Source: CBFGWV01 sp965652545
GTDB taxonomy: Bacteria > Pseudomonadota > Gammaproteobacteria > Competibacterales > Competibacteraceae
Reading direction: 5' to 3'
DNA: 13,101 bases
Assembly: GCA_965652545.1 (NCBI GenBank)
Contig: CBFGWV010000129.1
Coordinates: 1 to 13,101 of the forward strand
Positions 1 to 8,539 of this stretch are shown in pieces; the first letter of the stretch is position 1, and every line of letters starts with the position of its first letter. The translations under genes and the position numbers were made by a program. The notes under the pieces were generated by a model. The model saw only the letters and a program-made list of their open reading frames with translations, was not told the origin of the DNA and did not search any database.

Positions 1-2626
1 CACGCTCGCCTGCGAACGCATCGACAAACCCGCCCTCACCGACGCGCTCGGGCAGCAGGACGCAGGTGTCCTGCCACCAGCCGGCATCCGGCAAGGGTTG
101 CGCCCGTGAACGCAGGGCCGCGCCGATAAGGCGGCACGCGGCCGCGACCACAACCGACGCCCCGCGCCGCCGGGCGAAAGCAATGATGTTCTGCGCCCGC
201 GCGCCACTCACCTCCAGCGGAAGGTAGTCACCCACGCTGAAGCACGCCGGCATGCGCCTACGCACCCGCAGCGCGGTGGCGATGACAAGCTGCTTGAGGT
301 GCCCATCCGGCCAGCGCTGCATCAATGCCGGCCAGGGCACCGCTGCACTCAACGCCGCCTCGCGCGCGCGGAAATCCACCGCGCGGCGATTGTCCGGGTC
401 GACCAGGCTCAGGTCCCAGAACTCCGCACCCTGATAACAGTCCGGCACTCCCGGGGCCACGCAGCGCAGAAAGGCCTGCGCCAAACCATTGGCCGCGCCA
501 ATGACCGACAGCGCACGGACATAGTCGGTCAGGTCATCGAGAAAGGCCGCGCCGCGATGCGGATCGGTGATCGCCTCGAGCAGTGCACGGCAGGCGCGTT
601 CATAGCGCTCGTCCGGCGCCCGCCATGAAGAGCGCCGCTTGGCCTCGCGCACGGCCTTTGTCTGCCAGCCGGCCACCCGTTGCGCAAAGACCCGAAGCCC
701 CGCTGCATCGTCGGGCGCAAGATCCGGCGGCCAGGCGCCGACCAGGGTCTGATAAAGCATGTACTCGTCTTCCGGATCCACGGCCCCGTCGGTGAAGGCG
801 GCATTCATGCTCATCCAGCCACCGATGCGGGCGGACCAGCCGGCCGGATCCTCACTGATGGCGGCCAGCCTGGCGCGCACATCCTCACCGCGTTTGTGAT
901 CGTGTGTAGCCGTGGCCAGCAAGGCGGCCGGGTACGTCGCCGCGCGCTGCCAGGCATCGTCGTGGAAGGCGCGCGACGACAGCGCGAAACACCCCGGCTG
1001 GAAGCCCACATCGTTGCGCGAGAGCAGGCGACCGTAACGGTAGAAGGCGGTGTCCTCCACCGCCTTGGCAGCTATGGGGGCCGAAAGCTGCTGGAACTGT
1101 GCCCGCACCTCCGCCAACGCCCGTCCGTCGGCCGTGTGCCGGCCATCCAGGCAGGCGACGATGAAGTCGAGGACCGCCCCCTCCCCCGGGGCGCTCAGTG
1201 GGCGGGCGGCATCCATCGCACGGGTGAGCAGGGGTGCATCGCTATGCGGCAAACCCTCGCCGGTGGCATAGGTCCGGTAGGCGGGAAAAGCGGCGAGCAA
1301 GGCCGCCAACCCGCGCCCCAGCGCCTGCCGAGTGAGGTCGCGGGTGAGTGGATCGGCGCGGGCGATGCGGTGCAGGCTGCGGGCGCAGGCGGCAAGCTGA
1401 CCGGCGAAGTCACGTACCAGCAATTCGGTCCGCGCTTCACGTTCCATGGTCTCAAAATGGCGTGCACCGCCATCGAGCTCCACCCACAGGTCGGTCAGCG
1501 GCTTCTCGCCGGCCAAGTCGTGCTGCACCGCCGAGACGGTGTTCATGAAGTCGTAACCGGTGGTGCCATCGCATCGCCAGTCGACGTTGAGCGCCTCGCC
1601 CGCAGCAAGAATCTTCTCGACGATGAGATAAGCCGGCCCCGCGGGCAGCGCCGACGGGCGCCGAGGCGCCGCAGCGTCGAGCCGTGCGCGCAGGCGCCGA
1701 CAGTACCCCGCCGGGTCGCGCAGGCCATCAATGTGATCGACTCGCAGGCCATCGATCAGTCCCTCGGAATACAACCGTAGGATCACCCCGTGGACGGCGT
1801 CGAAGACCACCTCGTCCTCCACCCGCAGCGCGGCCAGTTCGGTGATATCGAAGAAGCGGCGCCAGTTGAGCTCGTCACCGGCAACCTGCCAGTGGGCAAG
1901 GCGGAAATGCTGACGCTCGAGCAGCTCGTGCAACACCGGCGGGGCGGTGTACGCCTGCAGGGCGGGGGCCAGTGCCCGGGTCTCCGACGCGAGTGCCTCG
2001 CAGGCGCGGGCGAAGCCGACACGATCGCCGACCGCACGGAAGCGCTCGGCCAGCCGCCGGCAGGCGGCCCCGCCGTGGGCCAGTATCCCGGGATAATCGC
2101 AAGGCCGTATGGGAAAGCGGTGGTGGAAATACGCCGCGGCGAACCGCTTCAGGTCGGTATCGAAAACCAAGCCGATGTCACCGGCCCGCAAGGCCTCGCC
2201 GTAGGGCACACCGAGGAAGGGCGTCAACAGCTTATCGCGCAGCGCCGGGTCCAACGGCGCCCAGTCGATATCGAAGTAACGTGCAAACGGGCTTTGCGGG
2301 CCGTTTTCCAGCACATCCAGCCACCAGGGATTGTCCGCCCCGCCCACTGCCATGTGGTTGGGGACAATATCGACGATCACGCCCAAGTCATGGCTGCGCA
2401 GCGTCGCCACCATGGCGCGCAACCCCGCCTCACCGCCGAGTGCGGGGTTCACCCGGGTCGGGTCGATACCGTCGTAGCCGTGCACGGAGCCGGCCCGCGC
2501 GGCCAGTATCGGCGAGAGGTAGACGTGGCTGATGCCCAGGGTATTCAGATACGGGGCGAGGCGCGCCGCATCTGCAAAGGTGAAGTCGGCGTGCAGTTGC
2601 AGGCGATACGTCGCGCTCGGCGTCAC
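1..2626 (-). CDS. treY: Maltooligosyltrehalose synthase TreY, 3' partial
   Basis: TreY rearranges the reducing-end alpha-1,4 bond of a maltooligosaccharide into an alpha,alpha-1,1 bond, making maltooligosyltrehalose for TreZ. The frame stays open for 875 codons to the window edge. It starts VTPSATYRLQLHADFTF (GTG read as Met), where TreY proteins normally begin. Family motifs follow in order: HGYDGIDPTRVNP (about residue 50), DIVPNHMA (about 85), GLRVDHIDGL with the nucleophile Asp297, VEKIL with Glu337, GTTGYDF, AKAVEDTAFYRYGRLLSRND, THDHKRGEDVRAR with Asp582, PDCYQGAEFWDLSLVDPDNR, and WWQDTCVLLPERV close to the end. Only a short C-terminal stretch, probably a few tens of residues, is missing. 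The GTG overlaps the malQ stop as GTGA. The presumed Shine-Dalgarno (GGGGA) sits in a small hairpin. It is the last gene in view, and no terminator is visible. Confidence 0.96.
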   Translation of the reverse strand, partial: MTPSATYRLQLHADFTFADAARLAPYLNTLGISHVYLSPILAARAGSVHGYDGIDPTRVNPALGGEAGLRAMVATLRSHDLGVIVDIVPNHMAVGGADNPWWLDVLENGPQSPFARYFDIDWAPLDPALRDKLLTPFLGVPYGEALRAGDIGLVFDTDLKRFAAAYFHHRFPIRPCDYPGILAHGGAACRRLAERFRAVGDRVGFARACEALASETRALAPALQAYTAPPVLHELLERQHFRLAHWQVAGDELNWRRFFDITELAALRVEDEVVFDAVHGVILRLYSEGLIDGLRVDHIDGLRDPAGYCRRLRARLDAAAPRRPSALPAGPAYLIVEKILAAGEALNVDWRCDGTTGYDFMNTVSAVQHDLAGEKPLTDLWVELDGGARHFETMEREARTELLVRDFAGQLAACARSLHRIARADPLTRDLTRQALGRGLAALLAAFPAYRTYATGEGLPHSDAPLLTRAMDAARPLSAPGEGAVLDFIVACLDGRHTADGRALAEVRAQFQQLSAPIAAKAVEDTAFYRYGRLLSRNDVGFQPGCFALSSRAFHDDAWQRAATYPAALLATATHDHKRGEDVRARLAAISEDPAGWSARIGGWMSMNAAFTDGAVDPEDEYMLYQTLVGAWPPDLAPDDAAGLRVFAQRVAGWQTKAVREAKRRSSWRAPDERYERACRALLEAITDPHRGAAFLDDLTDYVRALSVIGAANGLAQAFLRCVAPGVPDCYQGAEFWDLSLVDPDNRRAVDFRAREAALSAAVPWPALMQRWPDGHLKQLVIATALRVRRRMPACFSVGDYLPLEVSGARAQNIIAFARRRGASVVVAAACRLIGAALRSRAQPLPDAGWWQDTCVLLPERVGEGGFVDAFAGER

Positions 2627-4677
2627 TGCGGCAGTCCCCGCTTGCCGGGGCGGGCGCGGGCGAGCCGGGCCATGCGCGCCCGCGCGTCGATGCCGCTGAG
2701 ATCGGCGGCCGGCAGGCGGCGGCGCCAGTTGGGGTGCTCGTCCGTCGTGCCCGGCAGGTTGGGCTGCTCGACCAGGCCGAGGATATCCTCGGCCGGAACG
2801 ATGGCCAGATCACAGGCGGTGGCGGCCACGTAGTCCAGGGCCGCATCAACGATCGGTCGCGTGTCGTCAGTCTGCGGGGTGTCGCCGCCGACGATGCCCT
2901 GCCCGGCACAGGCCGCCCACAGTCGCGCCTTGTCGCGCTCGCGTGTCTGTCGTTGCTCGTCGTGCGCACCAGCCTCCTCGAGCGGCTGCACGCGGGCGCG
3001 CCAGGCAATGTCGTTGCCCCGCCACCAGCCGGCCACCGTGGGCAAGTCGTGCGTGGTGGTCATCGCCACGGCGCGCCGTCCCCAACGCCCCGGTGCACGG
3101 AAGCCGCCGTTGCGGGTGCGCTCGAACCACAGCACCCGCATGCCCAGGATGCCCGCCTCGTCCAGCCGCTCGCGAAAACCCGGCGGAACCGTGCCCAGGT
3201 CTTCGCCGATGACGATGGCGCGGTTGCGATGCGACTCCAAGGCCACCAGGCGCAGCATGTCGTCCAGCGGGTAGGACAGGTAGACGCCTTTGTCCGGCGT
3301 CATTCCGTCGGGGATCACCCACAGACGCGCCAAGCCCATGACGTGGTCTATCCGCACTCCGCCGGTGGAGCGCATCGCCGCGCGCAGGGTCTCCAGGAAG
3401 GGGGCGAAACCGCGTCGCCGCAATGCGCGCGGCGAGAACGTGGTCAGGCCCCACCCCTGCCCGTGCGGCCCCAGCGGATCGGGCGGCGCACCGATGCTCA
3501 CCCCGTGCAGGACATCGTCGGGACGGCTCCAGGCATGGCTGCCGCCGCCGTCCATGCCCACCGCCAGATCGGCGATGAGGCCGATGGCCATGCCGGCACC
3601 GCGGGCGCGGGCCTGGGCCCGTTCCAAAGAATGCTCGGCCAGCCACTGGAGAAAGGTGTGGAAGGCCACCTCGTCGCTGTGCTTGCGTGCGAAGTCCGCC
3701 ACCGCCGCGCCGGCCGGGTCGTGATAGGTCGCCGGCCAGCCGGGCCAACCACGGGTACCATCGCGTTTGAAGAAATACACATGCAAGGCCTCGAACACCG
3801 CATGACGCTCGAGTGTCAAGCCGCCGCGGCGGCAGAAGTCCGCATACGCCCGCGCCAGATCCGCATCGTTCGTGGCTTGGAAACGCCGCCAGCAGGCGCG
3901 CAACCGGGTCATCTTGCGCGAACCGGCCTCGGGCCAGTCGATCAGCCCGCCGACCTGAGCCGCGGGCGCCTCGTCTTTCGCGGTGAACGCGTCGGCAAAG
4001 AGCGCCGCCGGGTCGGCATACAACACGTTGTGCAACAGGCGTGTCGAGGGTGCATACGGGCTGTAGCGGCCCGGGTCGGCAGCGAACAAGGCGTGTGTCG
4101 GGCTCATGGCCAGTACATCGGCGCCGCGCACGGCAGCATCCTCGGCAAACCGCGCCAAGGCGCCAAAGTCCCCGAACGCCTCGCCGGGCGCAGGCGGCAG
4201 CGCGTAGATCTGCGCGGCCAGACCGAAGGCTTTGCGTCTGCCGGTGAGTTCTGTCGGCCGCAACGCGCAGACGGGCGCCACCGCCAGGGTCAGGCGGCGT
4301 CCACCGATGTCCAATCGGTGGTAACCGGCCTCCTCGATCGGCGGCAGCATCGACCCCTCGCCGCCCGCCGTCAGGGCGAGCTCACGCTCGCTCCCATCTT
4401 CCAGGGCGAGGTGCGCGCCGGTGACGCCCATCGCGCCGGGCACGGGCGTCGGCTTGCCGACGCCGGTGGTCAGCAGATCGCCGGGCACTTCACGCTCGCT
4501 GTGCAGTTGATCGCGGCTGGCTCGGGCGGCCGCGACGGTGTCCGCAGGCAGGCCCATGGCATCGAGCACGGCCTCCAGTGTCCGCGCCTCGACCGTGTGC
4601 GTGCGTCCGCCGTAGTCGGTCCAGGTCGGCGCCAGACCGGCCAACGCTGCGACCTCGCGCAGCAGGGCATCGCTCAT
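2623..4677 (-). CDS. malQ: 4-alpha-glucanotransferase MalQ (amylomaltase, GH77)
   Basis: MalQ transfers alpha-1,4-glucan segments between maltooligosaccharides, lengthening some chains and releasing glucose. The protein has 684 residues, close to E. coli MalQ, and carries the N-terminal extension of the bacterial long form (about residues 1-140) before the GH77 barrel. The barrel shows FGDFGAL, SPTHALFAADPGRYSPYAPS and the catalytic residues Asp444 (VRIDHVMGLARLW), Glu492 (GEDLGTVP) and Asp544 (THDLPT). These are uniformly 4 residues lower than the E. coli numbering as I recall it. The start is the ATG overlapping the treZ stop as ATGA, with GGAGG upstream. The gene is flanked by treZ and treY, which points to a role in rebuilding the short chains left by TreY/TreZ into substrates long enough for another round. 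That role is inferred from context; the reaction is known from the family. Confidence 0.96.
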   Translation of the reverse strand: MSDALLREVAALAGLAPTWTDYGGRTHTVEARTLEAVLDAMGLPADTVAAARASRDQLHSEREVPGDLLTTGVGKPTPVPGAMGVTGAHLALEDGSERELALTAGGEGSMLPPIEEAGYHRLDIGGRRLTLAVAPVCALRPTELTGRRKAFGLAAQIYALPPAPGEAFGDFGALARFAEDAAVRGADVLAMSPTHALFAADPGRYSPYAPSTRLLHNVLYADPAALFADAFTAKDEAPAAQVGGLIDWPEAGSRKMTRLRACWRRFQATNDADLARAYADFCRRGGLTLERHAVFEALHVYFFKRDGTRGWPGWPATYHDPAGAAVADFARKHSDEVAFHTFLQWLAEHSLERAQARARGAGMAIGLIADLAVGMDGGGSHAWSRPDDVLHGVSIGAPPDPLGPHGQGWGLTTFSPRALRRRGFAPFLETLRAAMRSTGGVRIDHVMGLARLWVIPDGMTPDKGVYLSYPLDDMLRLVALESHRNRAIVIGEDLGTVPPGFRERLDEAGILGMRVLWFERTRNGGFRAPGRWGRRAVAMTTTHDLPTVAGWWRGNDIAWRARVQPLEEAGAHDEQRQTRERDKARLWAACAGQGIVGGDTPQTDDTRPIVDAALDYVAATACDLAIVPAEDILGLVEQPNLPGTTDEHPNWRRRLPAADLSGIDARARMARLARARPGKRGLPQ
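2635..2650 (-). promoter_or_regulatory. Small GC hairpin overlapping the presumed treY ribosome binding site
   Basis: On the minus strand CCCCG and CGGGG flank a five-base loop (GCAAG), giving a perfect 5-bp all-GC stem at 2650-2636 within the last codons of malQ. The 3' arm plus the next base reads GGGGA, the only Shine-Dalgarno-like sequence at a proper distance (8 bases) from the treY GTG. Ribosomes finishing malQ would melt the stem. A short GC stem also arises easily by chance in such GC-rich DNA. Confidence 0.3.
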
Positions 4678-6428
4678 ACCGCCTCCTCGATCCACAGCAG
4701 GGTGGACCCGCCGGCCAGCGCACCCTCGAGCACCCCTTGCCCGGTCGCCCACAGCACGACGCCCGGCGGGGTCGCGGGGATCTCAACGGCAAATCGATCC
4801 AGATTGCTCATCAGCGTCAGCCGTGCCCCGTCGCCAAGGCGCCAGGCCGCACGCACGGCCTTGGGTCCCAAGACCTCGGCATCCAGTGCGCAGGCGCCGG
4901 ACAGACGCGGGACGATCTGCTCGCGACGCAAAGCGAGCAGCTCTCGGTACAAGCGGATGACGGCCGGATCGCCACCCTCGCCCGCAACCGGCGCCCGCGA
5001 GCGCTCGAACGTGGTCGGTGCGTTGGGGTCGGGAATGCGCTCACGCTCTAGGGGATCGGAAAACCCCGGAAACGCCGCGAACTCGCGCCGCCGCCCGTCG
5101 CGAACCAGCGGAGCCAGACCGGGATGATGGTCGGTGAAAAACAGGAACGGTTCCCGCGCGCCGGTTTCCTCACCCATGAAGATCAGCGGAATATGCGGCG
5201 ACAGCAGCAACAGCCCGACCGCCGCACGCAGCAATTGCGGATCGGCCAAGACGCTCAGGCGCTCGCCCAAGGCACGATTGCCGACCTGATCATGGTTCTG
5301 CAGACAGTCGACGAACGCTGCCGGCGGCAGGTGGGCGCTGGGCGAGCCGCGCGGCACACCGCCCGGCGGGCACTCGCCCTGGTAGACGAAGCCTTCGCGT
5401 AAGGCGCGTGCCAGTTGTCCGGCGGTGTCATCGACGAAGCCGCCATAGTAACCGTGGCCCTCGCCAGTGAGCATGACGTGCAGGCAATGGTGGACGTCGT
5501 CGTTCCATTGGGCATCGAAAGGCCCTTGCAGCAAACCGGCGTCGTTGTGCTCGTTCTCCAGCACCAGGTGGACATGACGGCCGGGCTCCACCGTCTCGCG
5601 AAGCGTACGGCCCATCTCGAACAACCAGTCGCGCTCGGCGATGGCATGCACGGCATCGAAGCGCAGGCCGTCGAATCGGTACTCCATCAGCCAGTACAAG
5701 GCGTTTTCGGTGAAGTAGCGACGCACCTCGGGTTGGCGGAAATCGATGGCCCCGCCCCAGGGGGTCTGCAGATCGTCACGGAAGAACGCCGGCGCATAGT
5801 GCGCCAGGTAATTGCCATCGGGGCCGAAGTGGTTGTAGACCACATCGAGCATGATCGACAGGCCAAGCGCATGGGCACGGTCGACCAGCGCCTTGAGCGC
5901 TTCCGGCGACCCATAGCCGGCATCCGGCGCGTACGGCAGCACTCCGTCGTAACCCCAATTGCGCCGTCCGGGGAAGGCGCCGATGGGCATCAGCTCGACC
6001 ACGGTGACACCCAACTCGGCCAAGGCCGCAAGGCGGTCGGCGATGCCGGCGAAACCACCAAGCAGCCCCGGGTGCAACTCGTAGATGACCGACTCCGTCC
6101 ACGGGCGGCCGCACCAGTCGGCGCACCGCCAACGGTAGGCGTGCGGATCGACGACGACGCTGGCGCCGTGAACGTCGCCAGCCTGCGCCCGCGATGCGGG
6201 GTCGGGCACGTCCAGGCCGTCGTCGAGGCGGTAACGGTAACGCGTACCGGCACCACAGGCGGCCTCGCAGGCGAACCACCCATCTCCGGTCGCCGTCATG
6301 ACCATCGGCTCCCGACCGTCGATCACCAGTTGCGGCGCGCGCTGTGCAGGCGCCCAGAAGCGGAACTGGGTTCGCCCGGCGGCCACCGGCGTGGCCCCGG
6401 CACTCAGGGGAAAGGCGTACGCGGTCAT
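4674..6428 (-). CDS. treZ: Maltooligosyltrehalose trehalohydrolase TreZ
   Basis: TreZ hydrolyses the alpha-1,4 bond next to the trehalose end of maltooligosyltrehalose, freeing trehalose and a glucan shortened by two glucose units. The protein has 584 residues, typical for the family. An N-terminal beta-sandwich (QFRFWAPAQRAPQLV, from about residue 20) precedes a GH13 barrel starting near residue 112 (SVIYELH). TreZ signatures follow: PGRRNWGYDGVLPYAPDAGY and DVVYNHFGPDGNYL. Catalytic residues are Asp258 (FDGLRFDAVHAI), Glu291 (LENEHNDAG) and Asp380 (NHDQVGN). The segment after YELH reads PGLLGGF, about three residues shorter than the HVGTFTPEGTF form I recall from other TreZ proteins. The gene overlaps glgX upstream and malQ downstream, both as ATGA. 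Its partner TreY is encoded two genes downstream with malQ between. The identity is secure because the TreZ-specific LENEHND and NWGYDGV contexts separate it from GlgB and GlgX. Confidence 0.96.
   Translation of the reverse strand: MTAYAFPLSAGATPVAAGRTQFRFWAPAQRAPQLVIDGREPMVMTATGDGWFACEAACGAGTRYRYRLDDGLDVPDPASRAQAGDVHGASVVVDPHAYRWRCADWCGRPWTESVIYELHPGLLGGFAGIADRLAALAELGVTVVELMPIGAFPGRRNWGYDGVLPYAPDAGYGSPEALKALVDRAHALGLSIMLDVVYNHFGPDGNYLAHYAPAFFRDDLQTPWGGAIDFRQPEVRRYFTENALYWLMEYRFDGLRFDAVHAIAERDWLFEMGRTLRETVEPGRHVHLVLENEHNDAGLLQGPFDAQWNDDVHHCLHVMLTGEGHGYYGGFVDDTAGQLARALREGFVYQGECPPGGVPRGSPSAHLPPAAFVDCLQNHDQVGNRALGERLSVLADPQLLRAAVGLLLLSPHIPLIFMGEETGAREPFLFFTDHHPGLAPLVRDGRRREFAAFPGFSDPLERERIPDPNAPTTFERSRAPVAGEGGDPAVIRLYRELLALRREQIVPRLSGACALDAEVLGPKAVRAAWRLGDGARLTLMSNLDRFAVEIPATPPGVVLWATGQGVLEGALAGGSTLLWIEEAV
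4682..4686 (-). promoter_or_regulatory. Shine-Dalgarno site of malQ
   Basis: GGAGG on the minus strand, within the final codons of treZ, ends 4 bases before the malQ ATG (4677-4675). The spacing is a little short, but the match is strong. It favours this ATG over an upstream in-frame ATG at 4752, which would give a long overlap with treZ. Confidence 0.6.
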
Positions 6429-8536
6429 GGTTCAGGCTCCCGCCGCATGGTCGACAGGAGCACAGCGGCGTGGGGCTGCACGGCATACACGGCCTGATTG
6501 ACCGCCGCGCCGCCGAAATCCGGGCGCGCACTGTCCACCAGCAGCCACCACCCGCCCGAGGTGTCGGGCATGTGGAACTCCAACGCGATGTCGGCAGCGT
6601 TCATCAACAGCATGATCATGGTGACTGAGCCGTCGTCCAGGCGTTCGGCCCGACGCATCGCGAACGCACGCCGCTCGGGGTCCTCCCAGTCGTCCGGCTC
6701 CAGCGACTTGCCGGACTCGTCGAACCAGTCGATATCGAGGATGCCGGGAGCGACCTCCTCACCGTAGAGAAAGCGGCGGCAGCGGATGATCGGGTGATCG
6801 CGCCGCACCCGCGCCAGGCGCGAGATGAACGCGGTCAGCGCCCGGCCCTCGGGTGACTTGGCTTTCTTCCAGTCCAACCAGGAGGTTTCATTGTCCTGGC
6901 AGTAGGCGTTGTTGTTGCCCCCTTGGGTGCGGCCGAATTCATCGCCGGCCAGCAGCATGGGTGTGCCCAGCGAGGCGAACAACGTGGTGAGCATGGAGCG
7001 CACCACGCGCTGGCGGAGCTGCAGCACCGCCGGGTCGTCGGTCGGCCCCTCCACACCCCAGTTGCGCGAGCAGTTCTCTGAATGGCCGTCGCGGTTGTGC
7101 TCGCCGTTGGCCTCGTTGTGCTTGCGCTCGTAGGCGACCACATCGGCCAGCGTGAAGCCGTCATGCGAGGTGATGAAGTTGACCGACGCCCACGGCCGGC
7201 GGGCGTGGCGGTCAAACACATCGCCCGAACCGGCCAGACGAGCGGCCATGTCCGGGCGCACGCCCGGATCGCCGCGCCAGAAGCGGCGCACCCCGTCGCG
7301 GAAGCGGTCGTTCCACTCGGCGAACCCCGGCGGATGATGGCCGAGCTGGTAACCGCCCGGCCCGATATCCCAGGGCTCGGAGATCAGCTTCTTGCGCGAG
7401 AGAATCGGGTCCTGGCGCAAGACATCGAAGAACCCGGCACCGGGGTCGAAGCCGTGCGCCTCGCGTCCCAGGGTCACGCCAAGGTCGAAGCGAAAGCCAT
7501 CGACACGGAACGACGTCGCCCAGTAACGCAGGCTGTCCATCACCATTTGCAACACGCGTGGGTGGGACAGGTTCAGCGTATTGCCAGTACCGGTGTCGTT
7601 GATGCAATGGCGCCGGTTCTCCGGCAGCAGGCGGTAATAGCTGGCATGGTCCAGGCCGCGCCAGCACAGGGTCGGCCCCCTCTCATCGCCTTCGCAGGTG
7701 TGGTTGTAGACCACATCGAGGATGACCTCGATACCGGCGGCATGGAGCTGGCGCACGGCCACGCGCAGGTCGTTCTCGTCCCCTTCGCGCGCGATGTAAC
7801 GCCGCTCGGGCGCGAAAAACGCCATGGTGTTGTAGCCCCAGTAGTTGCGCAGCCCCTTCTCGAGCAGGAAGCGATCCTGTTGAAAGGCGTGGATCGGCAG
7901 CAGCTCGATCGCGGTCACCCCGAGACGGCGCAGGTGTTCGATGACCGCCGGGTGGCCCAGCGCCGCGTAGGTGCCGCGCTCGGTCGCCGGCACCGCGTCC
8001 AGCAGCCGGGTCAAGCCGCGGACATGGGCTTCGTAGATGACCATCTCCGACCACGGCACGTTCGGTGCCCGATCGTCGCCCCAGCTGAAGGCATCGTCGC
8101 CGACCACCACCGACTTGGGCACCGACGGCGCACTGTCGCGGCGGTCGAAGGACAAGTCGCTACGCGGGGAATGCAGCCGATAGCCATACACGCTATCGGT
8201 CCAGCGGGTCTTGCCGGACAAGGCGCGGGCGTAGGGATCGAGCAGCAGCTTGTGCGGGTTGAAACGGTGCCCGACACTGGGGTCGTACGGCCCGAAGGCG
8301 CGAAAGCCGTACAACAACCCGGCGCGGGCCTCGGGCAGGTAACCGTGCCACACCTCGTCAGTCCATTCCGGCAAGGTGTAGCGGGCGATTTCGCGGCGCC
8401 CGGAGGGGTCGAACACGCACAAGTCGATGCGCTCGGCATGGGCGGAGAACACGGCGAAATTCACACCCAGCCCGTCCCATACGGCACCGAGCGGGTATGG
8501 CGAGCCGGGTTCGAGGTGATCAGGTCGCACAGGCAT
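6425..8536 (-). CDS. glgX: Glycogen debranching enzyme GlgX (TreX-type isoamylase family)
   Basis: GlgX hydrolyses alpha-1,6 branch points of glycogen or limit dextrin, releasing linear maltooligosaccharides. The protein has 703 residues, the normal GlgX/TreX size. An N-terminal CBM48 domain opens with PYPLGAVWDGLGVNFAVFS, followed by a GH13 barrel starting near residue 164 (MVIYEAHVRGLT). Catalytic residues are Asp351 (FRFDLG), Glu387 (SEPWDIG) and Asp459 (SHDGFTL). The family signatures NYWGYNT, DVVYNHT and GNTLN are all present. The start lies 3 bases after the glgB stop. No real Shine-Dalgarno sequence precedes it, only a TAGG two bases away, so translation probably depends on ribosomes finishing glgB. 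The 3' end overlaps treZ as ATGA. Being upstream of treZ-malQ-treY, it would supply the linear chains TreY needs. A pure isoamylase specificity cannot be excluded from sequence alone. Confidence 0.96.
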   Translation of the reverse strand: MPVRPDHLEPGSPYPLGAVWDGLGVNFAVFSAHAERIDLCVFDPSGRREIARYTLPEWTDEVWHGYLPEARAGLLYGFRAFGPYDPSVGHRFNPHKLLLDPYARALSGKTRWTDSVYGYRLHSPRSDLSFDRRDSAPSVPKSVVVGDDAFSWGDDRAPNVPWSEMVIYEAHVRGLTRLLDAVPATERGTYAALGHPAVIEHLRRLGVTAIELLPIHAFQQDRFLLEKGLRNYWGYNTMAFFAPERRYIAREGDENDLRVAVRQLHAAGIEVILDVVYNHTCEGDERGPTLCWRGLDHASYYRLLPENRRHCINDTGTGNTLNLSHPRVLQMVMDSLRYWATSFRVDGFRFDLGVTLGREAHGFDPGAGFFDVLRQDPILSRKKLISEPWDIGPGGYQLGHHPPGFAEWNDRFRDGVRRFWRGDPGVRPDMAARLAGSGDVFDRHARRPWASVNFITSHDGFTLADVVAYERKHNEANGEHNRDGHSENCSRNWGVEGPTDDPAVLQLRQRVVRSMLTTLFASLGTPMLLAGDEFGRTQGGNNNAYCQDNETSWLDWKKAKSPEGRALTAFISRLARVRRDHPIIRCRRFLYGEEVAPGILDIDWFDESGKSLEPDDWEDPERRAFAMRRAERLDDGSVTMIMLLMNAADIALEFHMPDTSGGWWLLVDSARPDFGGAAVNQAVYAVQPHAAVLLSTMRREPEP
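6437..6441 (-). promoter_or_regulatory. Shine-Dalgarno site of treZ
   Basis: GGGAG on the minus strand lies 8 bases before the treZ ATG (6428-6426), inside the last codons of glgX. It supports the ATG that overlaps the glgX stop as the real start. Confidence 0.6.
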
Positions 8537-8539
8537 GGC

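Noticed and set aside
680..1780. 366-codon open frame on the plus strand, opposite treY
   Set aside because: It is codon-aligned antisense to treY, whose motifs read clearly on the minus strand in the same region.
4674..4752. Upstream ATG at 4752 as the malQ start
   Set aside because: It would add 25 Arg/Gly-rich residues inside treZ. The ATG at 4677 has GGAGG, the ATGA overlap seen elsewhere in the operon, and matches where MalQ proteins begin.
2734..5127. 797-codon open frame on the plus strand, opposite malQ and part of treZ
   Set aside because: Over malQ it is the codon-aligned antisense frame, which stays open because TTA, CTA and TCA codons are rare in GC-rich genes. The product is Arg/Gly/Ala-rich with no recognisable domain, while the minus strand encodes an unmistakable MalQ.
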